From the NCBI GenBank assembly GCA_949987705.1, contig OX465283.1, forward strand, positions 89,967,313 to 90,031,312: a DNA stretch of 64,000 nt. The letters run 5' to 3'. The DNA comes from Thereva unica. Taxonomy: Eukaryota; Arthropoda; Insecta; Diptera; Therevidae. A program made the position numbers and the translations under genes. The notes beneath the pieces are model-generated. The model saw only the letters and a list, made by a program, of their open reading frames with translations. It did not search any database and was not told where the DNA came from. Shown piece after piece: positions 44,345 to 55,150 of this stretch; the first letter of the stretch is position 1; every line of letters begins with the position of its first letter.

Positions 44345-44817
44345 TTTTTTTTTTTTTTTTTTTTTATGTGACACACTAGAGACTTAGGGAAGGCCCCTTT
44401 GTACTGTCGACCATGTATTTATTTTGAAATGTCGAACAGCAGCTCTAGTCGGAAGATAGAGAGAGAAGTGAAGGAAAGAACTGTCACAACCTAGCTGCGG
44501 TATTTTTATTTCACCTACTCCCAACCATTTCGCGACTCTGACACCGGGGCATCGAGAACAACTCGCTGGAGTGTTATGCCTCCTGAAACGAGTTGAATCT
44601 CATCAACCAACCGATGACATGCGCTTGGTGGAGCGGGGAAGAGAACTAGTGAAGGCTATGACAGGAGGAATCAGGAATGCAAAGAGGGAAGAAGAAAGAA
44701 GGAAAGTTATGTAGGCGGGAAATTGGGAAAGGCTAGGACCGTGGCACCGCCGGGAATCGAACCCGGGACCTCTGGGAATAGTAGTCAGGCGCCTTACCCC
44801 TAGACTACCGAGGCCCA
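44345..44817 (-). repeat. tRNA-derived SINE, full-length minus copy
   Basis: It begins with a run of about 21 T (the A tail), runs through the same body boxes as the copy at 31772, and ends with the tRNA-like head (reverse of GCCTCGGTAGTCTAGGGG; B box at about 44752-44765). This head keeps the A and B boxes well. The acceptor stem does not pair fully, so it is a SINE and not a tRNA gene. Confidence 0.88.
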
Positions 44818-44838
44818 TATACAGTTTATACTGTGATA

Positions 44839-44904
44839 GAACACGTCATCTCTTGTGTATGGAGCTTCACTCTAATACACTCGTTATTTTTAGATGACGT
44901 GTTC
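44839..44904. repeat. Short inverted repeat
   Basis: GAACACGTCATCT (44839-44851) is perfectly complementary to AGATGACGTGTTC (44892-44904), leaving a 40 base loop. A TTAGGTTAGGTTAG string follows at about 44907-44920. Confidence 0.6.
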
Positions 44905-44909
44905 TTTAG

Positions 44910-45155
44910 GTTAGGTTAGATGTAAGTTTTTTTACCCCACTGAGGGAATGTTATGAATACTAGGGCGCATCAGTCGCAAATGCGTTGAATAAATGATAAT
45001 TATCGCACAAAGCTTGGCAGGATTAAAATAAATTAAGTCAAATGGACTGAACATTATAGTCCATTAATAATTGTAAAACAAGTTATCTTAAGTTGAATTG
45101 TTTCTTTTGTAATTGTATTTGAAGTCGAATAAATGAAAGAAGAAGAAGAAGAAGA
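44910..45155 (+). other. Probable LINE 3' end with GAA-repeat tail
   Basis: A GAATAAATGAAA signal at 45127 is followed by (GAA)n to about 45155, as seen at the 3' ends of some LINEs. No coding part is attached. The assignment rests on the tail alone. Confidence 0.35.
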
Positions 45156-45382
45156 CATAATCTTTGATAGGTAGTGCTGCCAAAATTGAAGAATTAAAAT
45201 TCTGTTCGAAATTATCATTTTGGGTTATGCCCAGACTATTCTTCGGTTTAAATCTAGGGTATACTGAGCTATACCACGAAGTTTTTCTCAATCGGGATAT
45301 TGAGTTTCAATGTTGAGTATACTGAGTGTATACCGAGATTTTTTCTCAGTATATAGAGACACACCTGAAGTATATTGCAATA

Positions 45383-45850
45383 TTGCTCATATGTAGCTCA
45401 TAGGTAGGATAATTTTATCGTATATTTTTGTCTCAAAGTTTTCGTATGTTTTATTTCTTATTTCTATTCTACAATTCTTAAACTTTATAAGGTAGTTTCC
45501 TTTCAGAGTTATGTTTAAATTATTACAATCTTGGCTAATTTTACATTCTCTAAGATTCTTTGTTAGCAAGATTCCTACTTCTAATTCTTTTATTTCTTCC
45601 AAATCTATAACCTCTTTTGTACAAAATGCCTCTCTGGAGTTCATAATGTTTTGAACGCAATTGTCAGCTATAGGGACCAAGTTTTTCTTAAGTTATCTTT
45701 TACTGGATATTCGAAGGCTGTATTTTGATTATCTATTAGAATTTCTTTTCTTTTTATAGCTATAGATTTGTTCTGTTTGTCTGGTATGGGTTCAATCAGG
45801 ACTTTGGAATAGGTGAGTTCGGAGAATTTGGGGATAAATGCAATAATAAT
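45383..45850 (-). pseudogene. env: Errantivirus-like env, middle part
   Basis: Two minus-strand frames (45850-45668 and 45680-45387) overlap by a few codons and read FIPKFSELTYSKVLIEPIPD, then VPIADNCVQNIMNSREAFCT and CRIEIRNKTYENFE. The Cys pattern and N-x-T sites fit an envelope ectodomain. The part towards 45850 joins the Env N-terminus at 47839 once the TIR element between them is removed. The other end is cut at about 45383 by the Jockey-containing block. Confidence 0.7.
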
Positions 45851-46060
45851 AGCCCTAACTATAATGGTCTTAAGATTTTTTACGCTCCTATGAAATGTCA
45901 TAATACCAACTATAATGTGGGGTGCTACACGGGGACTCAAGAAGTATGAAAAAACCGGTTTTACAGGCAAGAAACGAGGGAAGAGAAGGGAAAGAAGGCG
46001 CGCTTAACGAATCTTTAACGAAAGAATTTTCATCCAGAAATTCCCTGGGTGCCCGATTAA

Positions 46061-46335
46061 AAATGAAATTCGCCCGCAGCTAGCACGCAGCTGGCATGCA
46101 CTAGCCCGCACGGCGCCCGCAGCTAGCATGCACGCCTGAGTGAAAATAACACTAGCCCGCAGCTAGCATGCAGCTGGTACGCACGAATATTATAAATCAC
46201 GAGTAAAAATGAAATTCGCCCGCAGCTAGCACGCAGCTGGCATGCACTAGCCCGCACGGCGCCCGCAGCTAGCATGCACGCCTGAGTGAAAATAACACTA
46301 GCCCGCAGCTAGCATGCAGCTGGTACGCACGAAAT
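46061..46335. repeat. Two ~146 bp tandem units in the MITE
   Basis: AAATGAAATTCGCCCGCAGC begins units at 46061 and 46207. Each contains the words GCAGCTAGCACGCAGCTGGC and GCCCGCACGGCGCCCGC. Confidence 0.85.
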
Positions 46336-46459
46336 TCAAATTTAAAATGAAAGAAAAAAAATTTTTTTTCCTAGAATAAAAATTCTACGCCTCTTAAAAA
46401 AGATGGAGAAGAGTATTATATATGTATGTAAAGTCGTCATCAGGCACATTTTGAGATTT

Positions 46460-46620
46460 TCGTGCGTGTGGCGGGAGAGTGGATACCTGTGGCGGGAGAG
46501 TGCATCCCTCTAGCGAACAAATTTTTAGATTTTCGTGCCAGTGGCGGGAGCGTGTATCCCTGTGGCGGGAGCGTGCGTGCCTGTGGCGGGAGAGTACGTA
46601 CTTTTGTGGCGTGCCTGTTT
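46460..46620. repeat. GTGGCGGGAG minisatellite
   Basis: About five copies of a 23-26 bp unit (CCTGTGGCGGGAGMGTGY) at 46466-46600, with variable spacers. Confidence 0.75.
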
Positions 46621-47291
46621 GTTCGCTATGCGTGCTAGCTGCGGGCGCGTGCGTGCTAGTAAGGAAATTAACCATGAAATTATTTTTAATCGGGTGAAAA
46701 CTAACACAAATGCACATTTCTTTCCCTTCTCTTTCTGACAAATGAAAATAAAGAAACGCCGCTTACTACACACACAGACAAGGCTTTCATATATAAGGAA
46801 TTATCTAAGCTGAAGACAGCCTCGTGTAGCATTAAATAACGAGACTCAAATCTGAGTTCGGCCGACTTCTTGAGTCTCCGTGTAGCACCCCCCAATGACC
46901 TTAAGCAATCTTTCGTTAACTTTTCCAATCTTTCGTCAAGTCTTTAATGTACGGTAACGAGCGTACAAATCTTAAGCAATCATAAGAAAAGTGTAATTTT
47001 CTTTAGTGTTTCTAGTTGCAGAAAACGTTTTTTTGCAAAATGGATAATTAGGAGTTATTAAATAATTTGGCGTTATAAGTGAAATTGGTAGAAGATGTGA
47101 AAAAATAAAAAGAAAACCTAGATCGTGTTGTGTAAGAAAAATAAATAGAGACAATAAAAAAACAGTTTTGAACTAATTCAATCAGTTCTTCATTAAAACT
47201 ATTATTAATTTCCATTTTTTAATTTTTTGGACGCTTTCCCAGACTCGATTTGTTTACCTTTTACAAATGTCAAAACGTCTTAAGGCTATTA

Positions 47292-47742
47292 AGGCCCAAT
47301 TATAATGAGCGGATTTGAGCGCAACAAAACGGATTGATCTGTCAAATTGGTTTTCCCGACATACATTTTAGACCTGACCGATTATAATGAACGCATTCAA
47401 GCGGATTCGGTCGGATTTGAGCGCATTCGTTTCTAAAAGATTAGAAATTGCCGCATTGAACTGTCAAAAATTTGATAAACATAACGTTAACAGTTGAAAT
47501 ACAAAATTGTTTACCGGCGACCAACTCGTCAACGAAGTTAAAAATTATGAAATTATTTATAAAAAAGCCAAAATTGGCTATAAAAACAACAAAATGAAGA
47601 ATTTTTTGCACTCTTATTTACAATAAACTTTGACGTTTGAATCCGAGCAGATGCGTTATTATAACCAGCCAATTTTGTATCCGATCAAATGCGTTTTTTT
47701 GACATTCCAGTCCGCTCAGATCCGTTCATTATAATTGGGCCT
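47292..47742. mobile_element. Harbinger-like MITE, copy II (451 bp)
   Basis: AGGCCCAATTATAATGAGCG at the left and CGTTCATTATAATTGGGCCT at the right, with TTA at 47289-47291 and 47743-47745. It is the same family as 28704-31560 and carries the uninterrupted hAT target (TTATTATAACCAGCC). TTA-type 3 bp duplications are typical of PIF/Harbinger. Confidence 0.88.
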
Positions 47743-47841
47743 TTATAGCTGAGCTTACGATTTGACAGATAATTAATCAGTCTTAAGAGAATTTGACGAA
47801 GAATCTTATGACGTCTTAAGATCATTATAGTTAGGGCTAAT

Positions 47842-48668
47842 GATTTGATCTCTGTACGACGTCACTGCCACTTTTATCTCTTTGAACGCTTCTATATTTG
47901 ATACTACATAGTTCTAATTCTTCATGGTTTAGGATATTCTTAGTGAGTATTCCTAACTTGCTAGAAATCAGTACTTGTTCGATATCGTCTACATGGTTTC
48001 CGAGAAGTAATATATCGTGGTTTATTATGGTATAAGTATTGCATTAACTCTACTTCTTCTTCTAGGGTTGTAATTCTTTTGACGACTTGATTGTTGTACG
48101 CGTTTAGATAGTTTTCTATAGATCGTTGTTGATCTCTAATGTGGGTGGTGATGTTCTGTATTTGTTCAGAAATCTGCTTGTTTATAAAAACTTGTTTATT
48201 GCTTCCATCGATAAGTTTACTATTATATGCAAATAATTGATCTAACTTATTCTTAATCTGTACTTCATCTTCGTGATCCATAGTCCCTGCTATATATTTA
48301 AGTCCAGTACCTAATATGTTTATAAGGCCTCTTTTCTCCCTAAAGTGAGGTTTTAGATTTTCTATCTTAGCTTCTAGTAAAATAAGACTCTGGTTAACTG
48401 AATTATACATCGGACCTATTAATTCTGATTTTGATTTCAGTGTAAGAATATTGTGTTTTATGCGATTCTTGGTAGTTTCAAATTCGGTTACATTTATTAT
48501 GTGCAACATCTTAACATAACTACTAATTATACTTATTTCGTCTAACTTTATCGTAATGTACCCGTTATTGTTGTTCATGTCACGTAAATGTATTTCCTGT
48601 GTATCCGTCGATGGCACAGTTGCTATAGCCAGTAGTAGAAGGGTTGTCGTCGTGAGGTATGTCATCAT
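47842..48668 (-). pseudogene. env: Errantivirus-like env, N-terminal part, unit A
   Basis: The ATG at 48668 starts a hydrophobic signal peptide (TYLTTTTLLLLAIATVPS). An R-E-K-R furin-type site at about residue 112-115 is followed by a glycine-rich fusion-peptide-like segment, then a coiled-coil-like region with IENYLNAYNNQVVKRI. This layout is the F-type fusion protein of errantiviruses and baculoviruses. The frame is shifted near 48030 by one extra base compared with unit B. The remainder of Env lies at 45850 and 35662. It is a dead fragment, and the protein would have mediated membrane fusion. Confidence 0.82.
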
Positions 48669-48679
48669 ATTTTCTATAA

Positions 48680-49360
48680 TTAAATTTTAAGTTTCAGTAC
48701 GTTTTGTCTGCATTCTCCTATTGTTAACTTTAATTGTTGGCCTACCTTTATTTTGATATTTCTTCTTAGACTTAACATGGAATCTATAATACTTATTCTG
48801 ATTATTTACGTCTATAATATGGTCTTCATCTAACTTTTCTGAATGAATTTTCCTATATTTCGAATGATTTTTACCGCCTCTTATTTCTTTAATGAAGTTC
48901 TCTCTGGCTTCGAGAGAGTTATCTTTTCAACCTTGGTTTATGCGATCTATAACTTTTTGTTTTTTTGCTAAAACCCTATCGTAAATATCTTTATATTCAT
49001 CTTGGTGGATTGAGCCGTTTGTAAAATCAATTGGTTTCCTATTCGTAGTGCAATTTATAGTGTTATTATAGAATGCTATTATCCTAAAGATTCTTTCTTC
49101 TACGGTACCCTGGTTCCTGAGATTGTCGTGTTTTAGTAAACGTATATGTTCGTTGTTTGTGTTGTGTAGTCTCTCTACGTCGGCATTTGATGTATGGTTT
49201 GCTACAAGATGTATAGTGGATTTCTATATTTTGGGCTTTTAAAAACTCTTTCAGGGGTATTGCTTTAAAACCTAACTCATTGTCAACTACAATTTTCTTC
49301 ACATTTCCGAATTGGCTAATATAATATGATAAAACTCTTTTAAATTCTGTCCACGTTCTA
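48680..49360 (-). pseudogene. int: Errantivirus-like integrase, C-terminal half, unit A
   Basis: On the minus strand, RTWTEFKRVLSYYIS leads into KKIVVDNELGFKAIPLKEFL, which holds the second catalytic Asp. It then breaks up near 49200-49080. The C-terminal region (HIIDVNNQNKYYRFHVKSKK) follows before env. The N-terminal half of integrase lies at 56303-56513; a hAT sits between the halves in unit B. Several indels make it non-functional. Confidence 0.8.
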
Positions 49361-50636
49361 AGTGGCGGCTCGTCCTTAGGGGCTAGTGGGGCTTAGCCCC
49401 ACCAGAAATTATCGATTAAATCATAATCATACCTTTTTAATTATTTTTATTTTTGCAAAGAAGCAATGCAATTTTTATTTGTAATTTTTTTACAATTTCT
49501 AAAAAAATCTCAAAATAATACCCCACAAAAAAATTCGAAGTAGAACTTCATAAAAAAGGTATCAAAAACAAACCAAATAAAAAAACAAAGAAAAACTCTA
49601 AGCTCTCTTCTCTCTATCAAAATAATCTGGCCGAATCATAATGCTATTCCTATAGGAAAAATATATTTACATGCAATTCTCTACCCTCAGGGGCTATCCT
49701 TGAGTCAGCCCCGGAGATGAACCATTTTGTATGGTAAATTTCTTGACTCAAGCGATTGATTCATGCATTTTTGTTCTACCAAGCGGGGCTAAAATTTATT
49801 AGCCCCGAGCGATTCATTGGGATTCTCTCACTGGCATGTATGGATTCTCTCGCTCTTCTGGGTTTACTCACGCACATAGAGTGCCAGTGTTGTCGATTCG
49901 TTCTTTTAGTTCTCTTGAACTCTCTCTATTTCTAAGGGAATTTTGCCCGCATTTGATACTAATTGGCCGAATATTTAGAATTTTTTTTTATACTAATGGG
50001 TTTTATATACATGAAGGGCTGATTTTATTTAGCCCGCAGCAAACCATTTGTATATAAATTTAGTAATAAATAGTAGAAAGAGAAATTCTTATTGGAAAAA
50101 TGGCTAATTGGAGATTGAGTTTTAACTGAAAGTTTCAAGTTTATTTAAGTGAAAAATGTGTGATTGCAAAATTTCGGTAGATATATATTGAATTATTCGC
50201 CAATAATAGGTATGTATTAAATTATTAGTTATTTAACTATTTGTTAAATATTAATTTACTACCATTTTTTAATATATACCTGTATATATATTTTTTTCTT
50301 AGATTAGCTTTATATTGATTCAATTTTTGTTTTTGTTTCAAATGAATGACGTAGATAATTTATTGAAGAAAAAAATTTCTCTTTTGTTATTAGAAGAAAA
50401 ATTAGAAATTAAACGTTTAGGGCCGCATCAAACATTAGATTTTAAATAAATTTGCACTGCAAAATACTAAAGTAGAAAATATTGGTCGAATTGGTGTTCC
50501 AAAAAAAAAGGTTTACGATTAGAATAGAAAAAAATTCATTGTCTTGTTTTCATTGCGGTTTGTTTAGAAGAGAATCGGCTTGGACAGAAAGTAGTATCCG
50601 GGATTTAAAACATGTATCGAAAAAAATTAAAGTCCA
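49361..50636 (+). mobile_element. Partial hAT (5' part only), created by the tandem duplication
   Basis: Same as 53554-54828, starting AGTGGCGGCTCGTCC after ACGTTCTA. It ends at the duplication junction and so lacks a right TIR. It includes a small frame (50341-50447, MNDVDNLLKKKISLLL) and a broken TTF-type zinc-finger start (SCFHCGLFRRESAW). Confidence 0.85.
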
Positions 50637-50685
50637 CTTTGGAATAGGTGAGTTCGGAGAATTTGGGGATAAATACAATAATAAT

Positions 50686-52028
50686 AGCCCTAACTATAAT
50701 GGTCTTAAGATTTTTTACGCTCCTATGAAATGTCATAATACCAACTATAATGTGGGGTGCTACACGGGGACTCAAGAAGTATGAAAAAACCGGTTTTACA
50801 GGCAAGAAACGAGGGAAGAGAAGGGAAAGAAGGCGCGCTTAACGAATCTTTAACGAAAGAATTTTCATCCAGAAATTCCCTGGGTGAAAACTAACACAAA
50901 TGCACATTTCTTTCCCTTCTCTTTCTGACAAATGAAAATAAAGAAACGCCGCTTACTACACACACAGACAAGGCTTTCATATATAAGGAATTATCTAAGC
51001 TGAAGACAGCCTCGTGTAGCATTAAATAACGAGACTCAAATCTGAGTTCGGCCGACTTCTTGAGTCTCCGTGTAGCACCCCCCAATGACCTTAAGCAATC
51101 TTTCGTTAACTTTTCCAATCTTTCGTCAAGTCTTTAATGTACGGTAACGAGCGTACAAATCTTAAGCGATCATAAGAAAAGTGTAATTTTCTTTAGTGTT
51201 TCTAGTTGCAGAAAACGTTTTTTTGCAAAATGGATAATTAGGAGTTATTAAATAATTTGGCGTTATAAGTGAAATTGGTAGAAGATGTGAAAAAATAAAA
51301 AGAAAACCTAGATCGTGTTGTGTAAGAAAAATAAATAGAGACAATAAAAAAACAGTTTTGAACTAATTCAATCAGTTCTTCATTAAAACTATTATTAATT
51401 TCAATTTTTTAATTTTTTGGACGCTTTCCCAGACTCGATTTGTTTACCTTTTACAAATGTCAAAACGTCTTAAGGCTATTAAGGCCCAATTATAATGAGC
51501 GGATTTGAGCGCAACAAAACGGATTGATCTGTCAAATTGGTTTTCCCGACATACATTTTAGACCTGACCGATTATAATGAACGCATTCAAGCGGATTCGG
51601 TCGGATTTGAGCGCATTCGTTTCTAAAAGATTAGAAATTGCCGCATTGAACTGTCAAAAATTTGATAAACATAACGTTAACAGTTGAAATACAAAATTGT
51701 TTACCGGCGACCAACTCGTCAACGAAGTTAAAAATTATGAAATTATTTATAAAAAAGCCAAAATTGGCTATAAAAACAACAAAATGAAGAATTTTTTGCA
51801 CTCTTATTTACAATAAACTTTGACGTTTGAATCCGAGCAGATGCGTTATTATAACCAGCCAATTTTGTATCCGATCAAATGCGTTTTTTTGACATTCCAA
51901 TCCGCTCAGATCCGTTCATTATAATTGGGCCTTTATAGCTGAGCTTACGATTTGACAGATAATTAATCAGTCTTAAGAGAATTTGACGAAGAATCTTATG
52001 ACGTCTTAAGATCATTATAGTTAGGGCT
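50686..52028. mobile_element. TIR element in env (unit B copy)
   Basis: Same AGCCCTAACTATAATGGTCT ends as 45851-47838, without the 643 bp MITE, but still holding the 451 bp MITE at 51482-51932. Comparing A and B dates the 643 bp insertion after the duplication, or its precise loss from B. Confidence 0.75.
51482..51932. mobile_element. Harbinger-like MITE, copy III (451 bp)
   Basis: Duplicate of 47292-47742 within unit B, with the same TIRs and TTA flanks. It differs at a few positions. Confidence 0.88.
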
Positions 52029-52031
52029 AAT

Positions 52032-52861
52032 GATTTGATCTCTGTACGACGTCACTGCCACTTTTATCTCTTTGAACCCTTCTATATTTGATACTACATA
52101 GTTCTAATTCTTCATGGTTTAGGATATTCTTAGTGAGTATTCCTAACTTGCTAGAAATCAGTACTTGTTCGATATCGTCTACATGGTTTCCGAGAAGTAA
52201 TATATCGTGGTTTATATGGTATAAGTATTGCATTAACTCTACTTCTTCTTCTAGGGTTGTAATTCTTTTGACGACTTGATTGTTGTACGCGTTTAGATAG
52301 TTTTCTATAGATCGTTGTTGATCTCTAATGTGGGTGGTGATGTTCTGTATTTGTTCAGAAATCTGCTTGTTTATAAAAACTTGTTTATTGCTTCCATCGA
52401 TAAGTTTACTATTATATGCAAATAATTGATCTAACTTATTCTTAATCTGTACTTCATCTTCGTGATCCATAGTCCCTGCTATATATTTAAGTCCAGTACC
52501 TAATATGTTTATAAGGCCTCTTTTCTCCCTAAAGTGAGGTTTTAGATTTTCTATCTTAGCTTCTAGTAAAATAAGACTCTGGTTAACTGAATTATACATC
52601 GGACCTATTAATTCTGATTTTGATTTCAGTGTAAGAAAGAATATTGTGTTTTATGCGATTCTTGGTAGTTTCAAATTCGGTTACATTTATTATGTGCAAC
52701 ATCTTAACATAACTACTAATTATACTTATTTCGTCTAAATTTATCGTAATGTACCCGTTATTGTTGTTCATGTCACGTAAATGTATTTCCTGTGTATCCG
52801 TCGATGGCACAGTTGCTATAGCCAGTAGTAGAAGGGTTGTCGTCGTGAGGTATGTCATCAT
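52032..52861 (-). pseudogene. env: Errantivirus-like env, N-terminal part, unit B
   Basis: It has the same signal peptide, R-E-K-R site and downstream region as unit A. Here a 4 bp insertion (AAAG near 52635) breaks the frame after about 80 codons. The frame from 52599 continues past the point where A is broken, through HVDDIEQVLISSKLGI and SIKYRRVQRDKSGSDVV, to the TIR element. Each unit therefore keeps a different part readable. It is non-functional. Confidence 0.82.
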
Positions 52862-52872
52862 ATTTTCTATAA

Positions 52873-53553
52873 TTAAATTTTAAGTTTCAGTACGTTTTGT
52901 CTGCATTCTCCTATTGTTAACTTTAATTGTTGGCCTACCTTTATTTTGATATTTCTTCTTAGACTTAACATGGAATCTATAATACTTATTCTGATTATTT
53001 ACGTCTATAATATGGTCTTCATCTAACTTTTCTGAATGAATTTTCCTATATTTCGAATGATTTTTACCGCCTCTTATTTCTTTAATGAAGTTCTCTCTGG
53101 CTTCGAGAGAGTTATCTTTTCAACCTTGGTTTATGCGATCTATAACTTTTTGTTTTTTTGCTAAAACCCTATCGTAAATATCTTTATATTCATCTTGGTG
53201 GATTGAGCCGTTTGTAAAATCAATTGGTTTCCTATTCGTAGTGCAATTTATAGTGTTATTATAGAATGCTATTATCCTAAAGATTCTTTCTTCTACGGTA
53301 CCCTGGTTCCTGAGATTGTCGTGTTTTAGTAAACGTATATGTTCGTTGTTTGTGTTGTGTAGTCTCTCTACGTCGGCATTTGATGTATGGTTTGCTACAA
53401 GATGTATAGTGGATTTCTATATTTTGGGCTTTTAAAAACTCTTTCAGGGGTATTGCTTTAAAACCTAACTCATTGTCAACTACAATTTTCTTCACATTTC
53501 CGAATTGGCTAATATAATATGATAAAACTCTTTTAAATTCTGTCCACGTTCTA
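52873..53553 (-). pseudogene. int: Errantivirus-like integrase, C-terminal half, unit B
   Basis: Duplicate of 48680-49360. This copy directly abuts the intact left end of the hAT at 53554. On the other side of the hAT, integrase resumes at 56303, so this is the ancestral arrangement. Confidence 0.8.
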
Positions 53554-54534
53554 AGTGGCGGCTCGTCCTTAGGGGCTAGTGGGGCTTAGCCCCACCAGAA
53601 ATTATCGATTAAATCATAATCATACCTTTTTAATTATTTTTATTTTTGCAAAGAAGCAATGCAATTTTTATTTGTAATTTTTTTACAATTTCTAAAAAAA
53701 TCTCAAAATAATACCCCACAAAAAAATTCGAAGTAGAACTTCATAAAAAAGGTATCAAAAACAAACCAAATAAAAAAACAAAGAAAAACTCTAAGCTCTC
53801 TTCTCTCTATCAAAATAATCTGGCCGAATCATAATGCTATTCCTATAGGAAAAATATATTTACATGCAATTCTCTACCCTCAGGGGCTATCCTTGAGTCA
53901 GCCCCGGAGATGAACCATTTTGTATGGTAAATTTCTTGACTCAAGCGATTGATTCATGCATTTTTGTTCTACCAAGCGGGGCTAAAATTTATTAGCCCCG
54001 AGCGATTCATTGGGATTCTCTCACTGGCATGTATGGATTCTCTCGCTCTTCTGGGTTTACTCACGCACATAGAGTGCCAGTGTTGTCGATTCGTTCTTTT
54101 AGTTCTCTTGAACTCTCTCTATTTCTAAGGGAATTTTGCCCGCATTTGATACTAATTGGCCGAATATTTAGAATTTTTTTTTATACTAATGGGTTTTATA
54201 TACATGAAGGGCTGATTTTATTTAGCCCGCAGCAAACCATTTGTATATAAATTTAGTAATAAATAGTAGAAAGAGAAATTCTTATTGGAAAAATGGCTAA
54301 TTGGAGATTGAGTTTTAACTGAAAGTTTCAAGTTTATTTAAGTGAAAAATGTGTGATTGCAAAATTTCGGTAGATATATATTGAATTATTCGCCAATAAT
54401 AGGTATGTATTAAATTATTAGTTATTTAACTATTTGTTAAATATTAATTTACTACCATTTTTTAATATATACCTGTATATATATTTTTTTCTTAGATTAG
54501 CTTTATATTGATTCAATTTTTGTTTTTGTTTCAA

Positions 54535-55150
54535 ATGAATGACGTAGATAATTTATTGAAGAAAAAAATTTCTCTTTTGTTATTAGAAGAAAAATTAGAA
54601 ATTAAACGTTTAGGGCCGCATCAAACATTAGATTTTAAATAAATTTGCACTGCAAAATACTAAAGTAGAAAATATTGGTCGAATTGGTGTTCCAAAAAAA
54701 AGGTTTACGATTAGAATAGAAAAAAATTCATTGTCTTGTTTTCATTGCGGTTTGTTTAGAAGAGAATCGGCTTGGACAGAAAGTAGTATCCGGGATTTAA
54801 AACATGTATCGAAAAAAATTAAAGTCCATGAAACAAGCGCTACGAATTTAAAAAATGCTTTAAATTGCCAAACCTTCTGGTTGGTCAATATTATCGCAAG
54901 GATCGATGCAGGATATGCGAGTTCTATAGCGAAATATAAATAATCGTCAAGTATTGAGTCAAATTTTAGATATGTTAATGTTTTGCGGTGGTCACAATTT
55001 TACTCTTAGCGGCCACGATGAATGTGAATCAAGCAGTAATCGAGGAATATTTCCTGATATGGTTACATAAAACAGATCAATAGATATCACATTTGCTGAC
55101 TACTTGAAGAATAATCAGATCGTAAAAACTCTTCAAAAATTAGTTGCTTG
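54535..55150 (+). pseudogene. hAT transposase N-terminus (TTF-type zinc finger), fragmentary
   Basis: A short frame from the ATG at 54535 (MNDVDNLLKKKISLLLLEEK) is followed by a frame with SCFHCGLFRRESAWTESS and KKIKVHETSATNLKNAL, the TTF-type finger of ZMYM/52-kDa-repressor-like transposases. NIIARIDAGYASSIAKYK and, in other frames, QILDMLMFCGGHNF and GHDECESSSNRGIF continue the family pattern. Frameshifts and stops occur about every 100 bp, and the catalytic core is missing. It would have bound the element ends. Confidence 0.75.

Larger units (their letters stand above)
46052..46694. mobile_element. 643 bp MITE with internal tandem repeats, unit A only
   Basis: CCCGATTAAAAAT at the left and ATTTTTAATCGGG at the right form the TIR. 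TG follows or precedes both ends (the duplication could be read as up to GGGTG). Unit B shows the empty site CCTGGGTGAAAAC at about 50879-50891. The left half has two 146 bp units rich in GCCCGCAGCTAGCATGCA. The right half has a GTGGCGGGAG minisatellite and an inverted GTGCTAGCTGCGGGCG word. Confidence 0.88.
45851..47838. mobile_element. TIR element in env (unit A copy), itself twice invaded
   Basis: The ends AGCCCTAACTATAATGGTCT and AGATCATTATAGTTAGGGCT are inverted. AAT flanks both sides (45848-45850 and 47839-47841). Removing the element and one AAT leaves the env frame continuous. It contains the 643 bp MITE (46052-46694) and the 451 bp MITE (47292-47742). The frames inside are not recognisable. 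Confidence 0.75.
45802..50636. repeat. Tandem duplication, unit A
   Basis: The unit matches 50637-54828 throughout, apart from a 645 bp insertion in A (46052-46696) and scattered substitutions and small indels. It contains 45 bp of env, a TIR element, the env N-terminus, the integrase C-terminal half and the first 1.28 kb of a hAT. The junction at 50636/50637 joins hAT-internal sequence to env with one ambiguous base. Confidence 0.9.
50637..54828. repeat. Tandem duplication, unit B
   Basis: The second unit, 4.19 kb. It continues into the rest of the hAT at 54829, so B has the original right-hand context and A the original left-hand context. A and B carry different frame-disrupting indels in env, so they diverged after the duplication. 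Confidence 0.9.

Noticed and set aside
46479..46773. Short repetitive proteins (both strands)
   Set aside because: These are translations of the GTGGCGGGAG minisatellite.
49836..50057. 73-codon gene conserved in two copies (also 54029-54250)
   Set aside because: It is identical only because of the tandem duplication. It lies in hAT non-coding sequence and has no family resemblance.
45802..54828. Pure assembly duplication of one locus
   Set aside because: The units differ by a 643 bp insertion, distinct frame-breaking indels and scattered substitutions. It is still worth checking with long reads, but a trivial duplicate is unlikely.
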